DNA of 17,325 nucleotides from Klebsiella pneumoniae (lineage in GTDB: Bacteria; Pseudomonadota; Gammaproteobacteria; Ga0077536): NCBI GenBank assembly GCA_945873015.1, contig CAMCBY010000028.1, positions 1 through 17,325 of the forward strand, given 5' to 3'. The notes below the pieces were generated by a model, which was given only the letters and a program-made list of their open reading frames with translations, made no database searches and had not been told where the DNA came from. The translations under genes were made by a program, and so were the position numbers. This document shows, one piece after another, positions 13,824 to 17,325 of this stretch (positions within the stretch are counted from its first letter, which is position 1; each line of letters opens with the position of its first letter).

Positions 13824-14372
13824 TCAGAACTGCGGTTTGACCTCAGCCTTCATATAGCGCTCGAGGCCATCCAGAATCTCGCGTTTGGCCGCTTCCTGCC
13901 CTTCCCAGCCGCGCACCTTCACCCACTTGCCGGCTTCGAGGTCTTTGTAGTGTTCGAAAAAATGCTGGATTTGCAGCAAGCGCTCGGGCTGCAGGTCGTC
14001 GGGTTTATTCCAGTGTTTGTAAATCGGCAGGATACGGTCGATAGGCACCGCCAGTAGTTTGGCGTCGCCACCGGCCTCGTCTTCCATCATCAATACACCT
14101 ATCGGACGGCAGCGGATGACTGCGCCAGTGGTGACGGCAAACGGTGTCACCACCAGCACATCGACCGGATCACCGTCGTCGGCGATGGTGTGGGGAATAT
14201 AGCCGTAGTTACACGGATAGTGCATAGCGGTCAGCATGAAGCGGTCGACGAACAGTGCGCCGGTAGCCTTGTCCACTTCGTATTTAACCGGGTCAGCATT
14301 CATCGGGATTTCGATGATGACGTTGAATTCATCGGGCAGGTTGCGCCCGGAGTCGACGCGGTCGAGATTCAT
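13824..14372 (-). CDS. ppa: Inorganic pyrophosphatase (family I)
   Basis: 182 residues, the normal size of hexameric bacterial family I enzyme. The signature DDGDPVDVLV (65-74) gives metal-binding Asp66, Asp68 and Asp71. Substrate and metal residues Lys30 and Glu32 (KYEVDK), Arg44 (FVDRF), MHYPCNYGYIP (50-60) and GGDAKLLAVP (101-110) are all present. It hydrolyses pyrophosphate to two phosphates in the cytoplasm and so drives nucleic acid, protein and activated-intermediate synthesis. ATG 14372 is preceded by AAGGAA. The upstream histidine kinase gene ends behind its own terminator, so ppa probably has its own promoter in or near the 68-base gap. Confidence 0.97.
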   Translation of the reverse strand: MNLDRVDSGRNLPDEFNVIIEIPMNADPVKYEVDKATGALFVDRFMLTAMHYPCNYGYIPHTIADDGDPVDVLVVTPFAVTTGAVIRCRPIGVLMMEDEAGGDAKLLAVPIDRILPIYKHWNKPDDLQPERLLQIQHFFEHYKDLEAGKWVKVRGWEGQEAAKREILDGLERYMKAEVKPQF

Positions 14373-14396
14373 GTCAGTGAAATTCCTTAAGGCTTC

Positions 14397-14433
14397 AAAA
14401 AGATTCGCGCGCCATTCTACGCGCCACGCGAAT
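14397..14433 (-). terminator. Intrinsic terminator of the permease-histidine kinase gene
   Basis: On the minus strand ATTCGCG pairs with CGCGAAT (plus-strand arms 14427-14433 and 14403-14409), with extra GC pairing possible inside, followed by C and TTTTT (plus-strand AAAAA at 14397-14401). It begins 7 bases after the kinase stop codon and sits just upstream of ppa. Confidence 0.6.
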
Positions 14434-14440
14434 ATTGCAA

Positions 14441-16957
14441 TCAGGCGGATATACGCGCGTCGTCACCTGCCGGCGGCGCCAGGCCGGCGGCGACCAGCGC
14501 CGCGCGCACTGCGTGAAATTCATCATCAATCAAGGATAGCCGCTCGTGGGCGCGCTCGTAGTCGCCCTGACGCAGCAAGGCATCGGAGGCAGCACACAGA
14601 TTGGCGAGGCGCAGCGCGCCGATCTGCGCGGCGCTGGCCTTGAGCGCATGGGTAGCGCGCTGCCGGTCGACAACATCGACACCGCGCAGAACGCTCAGCA
14701 GCCGCGGGGCGTCGTCGAGAAACAAGTCCACCACCCGCCGCACGGCGTCGCCACCGCCCTGGCTTTCCAGCACACGCAAACTCTCGAGAGCCTCACGGTC
14801 AAGGGCCGGCAATCGCTCTGGCGCCACACTCAGACGCGGCGTTGGCTCCGCCGGCAGCGGGCGCGCAGCGTCGCTGTGACTCGGCACCAGCCAGCGCTCC
14901 AGCACCGCCTTCAGATCCTGGCGCGTGAAGGGTTTGCGAATGTAGTCATCCATACCCGCCGCGATGCAACGTTCGCGGTCGCCGGACATCGCGTTGGCGG
15001 TCAACGCCACTATCGGCACATGGTGAGCACCATCACCGCCTTCTGCCGAGTTTTCGTAGGCGCGGATTTGAGCAGTGACTTCAAAACCGTCCATGTCAGG
15101 CATCTGGCAGTCCATGAGGATAAGGGCGTAGTGCTTACGCCGCACCGCAGCCAGCGCTGCTCGCCCGTTGGCCACCGCCTCGGTGTCGAGGCCGAGCGCG
15201 CGCAGATTGATGAGAGCCACTTCGCGATTGACCGCATTGTCTTCGACCAGCAGCAAAGCGCCGGCTTCGGCCGCTATCAACGCCTGGCTGCCCGCTGCGG
15301 CACCGGCGATGCTGCTCGGCGCCTGTGCCAGCGCTTGCACCGGCAGTTCGAACCAGAACATCGAACCGAGCCTGGGCACACTCTTGACGCCGATTTCGCC
15401 ACGCATGAGTTCCACCAGTTGGCGGCTGATAGCGAGACCCAGTCCCGTGCCGCCGAAAGTGCGCGTGGTCGAGCCGTCGGCCTGCGTGAAGGGCAGGAAT
15501 AATCGTTCAGCGGCTTCGCCTTCAATACCGATGCCGGTGTCGGCAATCTCGAATCGCAGCGCAAGCGGCGCACCCGCGCGCGGCGCGGCGACTCGCAGCG
15601 CGATCGACACATGGCCGCGACTGGTGAACTTGATGGCGTTGCTGACCAGATTCAGCAACACCTGGCGCAGACGCAGCGGGTCAAGTTCAACCCACTCCGG
15701 CACCGTCGTCTCGACGCTCGAGAGCAGTTCCAGACCTTTGGCGCGCGCGCGCGGATCGAGCATGTCCACCACTTCGTGCACGATGTCGCGCGGCCGCACG
15801 GCTATCGATTCGAGATCGAGTTTGCCGGCTTCAATCTTGGAAAAATCGAGGATGTCATTGATGAGGCCTAACAATACCTGGCCCGACTGGCGCACGGTGT
15901 CGGCGTAATGTCGCTGCGCGCCATCGAGATGCGAATCGAGCAACAAGTCAGTCATACCCAGCATGCCGTTGATGGGGGTGCGGATCTCATGGCTCATATT
16001 GGCCAGGAATTGTGATTTGGACAGATTGGCCTCTTCGGCGGCGTATTTGGCGGCGCGCAGTTTGTCTTCGGTCTCGCGCTGGCGGGTGACGGCTTGGTCG
16101 AGTTCGCGCACGCGCTGTTCGAGCACCGCATTGCTGGTGGTGAGATCGTGGCGCGCATCGCGCAGGCCCTCACGCGCGCTGGCGAGGCCGTGCGCGGCTT
16201 GCGTGATTTCCCACTGCAAGGCATTGAAGCTCGCAGCCATCTCCGCCAGCTCGTCCTGCGAATAGACCTTGACCGGCACCACATCGACACGCGCATAGGC
16301 GGCATCGAGTTCACCACGCCCGAGCGCCAGCATGGCGCGCGTAAAATCCGCTACTGTGCCGTGACTCAAATGCCGCGCAGCTTTCGACACCGCCGCTGCC
16401 GAGTGCGCGATCATGCCCGGCAAGACCAGCCCGACCGTGATGGTGAGCATCGCCACCGCGACAAAAATATCTTCGAGAATGACCACCAGTGCCGGATTGG
16501 TGTGCGCTGGCAACTGCGACACTGCGAGCAGATAACCGGCGCCGTCCAATACCAGCACGGCGAGCATGGCACCGGTCAGTTTGAGATGCAGCGAACGTTT
16601 GATGCCGGGCAGACCGCTGTGGCGCCTGTCGCTGTAAAGACGCACGGCATACAGGGCGGCACCGGAAAACGCGAACACCAGCCCGAACAATACCGTCGGC
16701 AAACCGAACTGCTGAAAGCCAAGCAGAGCCGCGAGGGCCCATACCACGGCCGCGATGAGTCCGAGCCCGATGGTGCCGCGTGGCGCGCGATAGGGGCGCC
16801 GCATGTCCGGCGCGTCACGACGCAGCAGCCATACCGCCACACTCGGCAGACAAATGCCGATGAGGTAAGTGAAGTTGGCCGCCGCAATCAGCCAGATGGG
16901 TCGCCGAGCAGCAGGAATAAAATCGCCATGCCGGCGGTGAACAAGGTCGCCACCCAC
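14441..16957 (-). CDS. Hybrid histidine kinase part (HisKA-HATPase-REC-HPt) of an APC permease-kinase fusion
   Basis: The frame holds 838 codons, but the first 19 or so (16957 to about 16901) are out-of-frame sequence; genuine protein begins at PIWLIAAANF (residue 20). Residues 20-110 are the last three APC-permease membrane segments, with the hallmark RRPYRAP at 53-59. Two more membrane segments (about 124-147, 157-182), a HAMP-like region (about 185-255) and a coiled coil lead to HisKA (His323 in NMSHEIRTP), HATPase (NLVSNAIKF 436-444, DTGIGI 473-478, GGTGLGLAIS 502-511), a receiver (Glu572/Asp573, phospho-acceptor Asp616, Lys675) and HPt (His770 in THALKAS). The phosphorelay is complete to HPt; an external response regulator is needed. 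The fused transporter may sense or carry an amino acid. No regulator gene is nearby. Confidence 0.88.
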   Translation of the reverse strand: MGGDLVHRRHGDFIPAARRPIWLIAAANFTYLIGICLPSVAVWLLRRDAPDMRRPYRAPRGTIGLGLIAAVVWALAALLGFQQFGLPTVLFGLVFAFSGAALYAVRLYSDRRHSGLPGIKRSLHLKLTGAMLAVLVLDGAGYLLAVSQLPAHTNPALVVILEDIFVAVAMLTITVGLVLPGMIAHSAAAVSKAARHLSHGTVADFTRAMLALGRGELDAAYARVDVVPVKVYSQDELAEMAASFNALQWEITQAAHGLASAREGLRDARHDLTTSNAVLEQRVRELDQAVTRQRETEDKLRAAKYAAEEANLSKSQFLANMSHEIRTPINGMLGMTDLLLDSHLDGAQRHYADTVRQSGQVLLGLINDILDFSKIEAGKLDLESIAVRPRDIVHEVVDMLDPRARAKGLELLSSVETTVPEWVELDPLRLRQVLLNLVSNAIKFTSRGHVSIALRVAAPRAGAPLALRFEIADTGIGIEGEAAERLFLPFTQADGSTTRTFGGTGLGLAISRQLVELMRGEIGVKSVPRLGSMFWFELPVQALAQAPSSIAGAAAGSQALIAAEAGALLLVEDNAVNREVALINLRALGLDTEAVANGRAALAAVRRKHYALILMDCQMPDMDGFEVTAQIRAYENSAEGGDGAHHVPIVALTANAMSGDRERCIAAGMDDYIRKPFTRQDLKAVLERWLVPSHSDAARPLPAEPTPRLSVAPERLPALDREALESLRVLESQGGGDAVRRVVDLFLDDAPRLLSVLRGVDVVDRQRATHALKASAAQIGALRLANLCAASDALLRQGDYERAHERLSLIDDEFHAVRAALVAAGLAPPAGDDARISA

Positions 16958-17325
16958 GGCGCATCGCTGCGTGCGCGGCGCGCGAACACCAGCGGCAACA
17001 GACCATCTTCGGCGAGTTGCGCCAGGGTGCGCGAAGCACCCGCCAGCGGCTGCACCGTGCCGTGGAACATGTTCAGCATCATGAACCAGATGGCGGCGGC
17101 CTTGGCGCCGGCACCGAACAGCGGTGCGAAGGTCGGCCCCAGCACCAGCGCCAGGTCGCGTCCCAGGGTGTCAGCGCCGAGCGTGCCCAACCACACCACC
17201 GGCAACAGCACAAAATAGACCGCCGCCATCGCGGCTGAGGCCCGCATCGCGCGCGGCACGTTACGCTCGGGGTCGATGGTCTCGCCGACATGGCAGGCGA
17301 AGGCTTCAAAGGCCGGCGCCGCAAA
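16888..17325 (-). CDS. APC-family amino acid permease part of the same fusion (5' end outside window)
   Basis: The open frame enters from beyond 17325 and ends at TGA 16888-16890. Its start AFEAFACHVGETIDPERNVP followed by RAM is the conserved APC segment with E...NPxRNxPRA. Membrane segments follow (AAMAAVYFVLLPVVWLGTLG; AAAIWFMMLNMFHGT; VATLFTAGMAILFLLLG). It stops in mid-helix at LLLGDPSG, exactly where the kinase frame picks up with the next permease segment. One extra C in the CCC run (plus-strand GGG 16898-16900) would give LLLGDP-IWLIAAAN and a single continuous chain. Roughly the first half of the permease lies outside. Read alone it would be a truncated permease, so a frameshifted fusion is much more likely. 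The substrate is unknown, probably an amino acid or polyamine. Confidence 0.8.
   Translation of the reverse strand, partial: FAAPAFEAFACHVGETIDPERNVPRAMRASAAMAAVYFVLLPVVWLGTLGADTLGRDLALVLGPTFAPLFGAGAKAAAIWFMMLNMFHGTVQPLAGASRTLAQLAEDGLLPLVFARRARSDAPWVATLFTAGMAILFLLLGDPSG
16898..16900 (-). other. Probable one-base frameshift in the permease-kinase gene
   Basis: The permease frame ends GGC GAC CCA TCT GGC TGA, while the kinase frame reads CCC ATC TGG CTG ATT. Adding one base to the C run restores the junction GDP-IWL within a membrane helix. It may be a sequencing or assembly error, a real mutation, or less likely a programmed shift. Confidence 0.7.

Noticed and set aside
14546..15502. Long plus-strand open frame opposite the histidine kinase
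   Set aside because: It lies entirely antisense to the intact HATPase/REC/HPt domains, has low-complexity composition rich in Arg/His/Gln, and no recognisable family. GC-rich coding DNA often leaves such frames open.
16094..17218. 374-codon plus-strand open frame over the permease/HAMP region
   Set aside because: Antisense to clear membrane and HAMP sequence and spans the frameshift, and its Arg/Gln/His-rich translation is typical of a shadow frame.
1..17325. CRISPR array, tRNA, rRNA, insertion sequence or phage genes
   Set aside because: I saw no regularly spaced direct repeats, no cloverleaf or rRNA segments and no transposase or phage protein among the translations.

Overview
The window comes from a GC-rich proteobacterial chromosome, most likely an environmental gammaproteobacterium. 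The grounds are short GTAG/GTGG-headed REP-type hairpins in two convergent gaps, an Aer-like chemoreceptor, a YfcG-like glutathione transferase, YpfJ, an orphan Hcp and proteobacterial family I pyrophosphatase. This placement is inference; there is no rRNA, tRNA or other clean taxonomic marker. I see no CRISPR array, insertion sequence, phage gene or tRNA, and no gene-free stretch longer than 300 bases.

Left part (1-6200): a DsbA-fold 2-hydroxychromene-2-carboxylate isomerase (+) faces an exported-methyltransferase/ypfJ pair (-) across a gap holding three REP hairpins. A divergent gap then leads to an SDR/MaoC hydratase pair (+). These converge on a second minus-strand group: a signal-peptide-bearing limonene-epoxide-hydrolase-like protein, a PNPOx-fold protein and a second SDR, the last two almost touching. 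The mix suggests turnover of aromatic, terpenoid or acyl-CoA compounds, but no complete pathway is present.

Middle part (6300-10700): an Aer-type PAS chemoreceptor, an orphan Hcp (type VI secretion tube/effector family), a carboxymuconolactone-decarboxylase-family protein, a Tat-type Rieske protein behind a structured terminator-like leader, and a YfcG-like glutathione transferase.

Right part (10700-17325): a diguanylate cyclase is divergent from an unusual pyruvate kinase, which has an N-terminal extension, no C-terminal regulatory domain and a Leu/Lys signature of K+-independent enzymes. It converges, across a REP pair, on inorganic pyrophosphatase. Upstream of that on the minus strand, separated by a good intrinsic terminator, lies the most striking locus: an amino-acid permease (APC family) joined to a hybrid histidine kinase (HisKA, HATPase, receiver, HPt). 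The join is interrupted here by an apparent one-base frameshift near 16898-16900, and the 5' end lies beyond the window. It resembles the transporter-kinase layout of CbrA but uses a different transporter family.

Small-scale structure worth noting: a perfect 26-base palindrome upstream of ypfJ, a terminator-like hairpin in the leader of the first SDR, an inverted repeat at the start of the PNPOx gene, and covarying REP hairpins.
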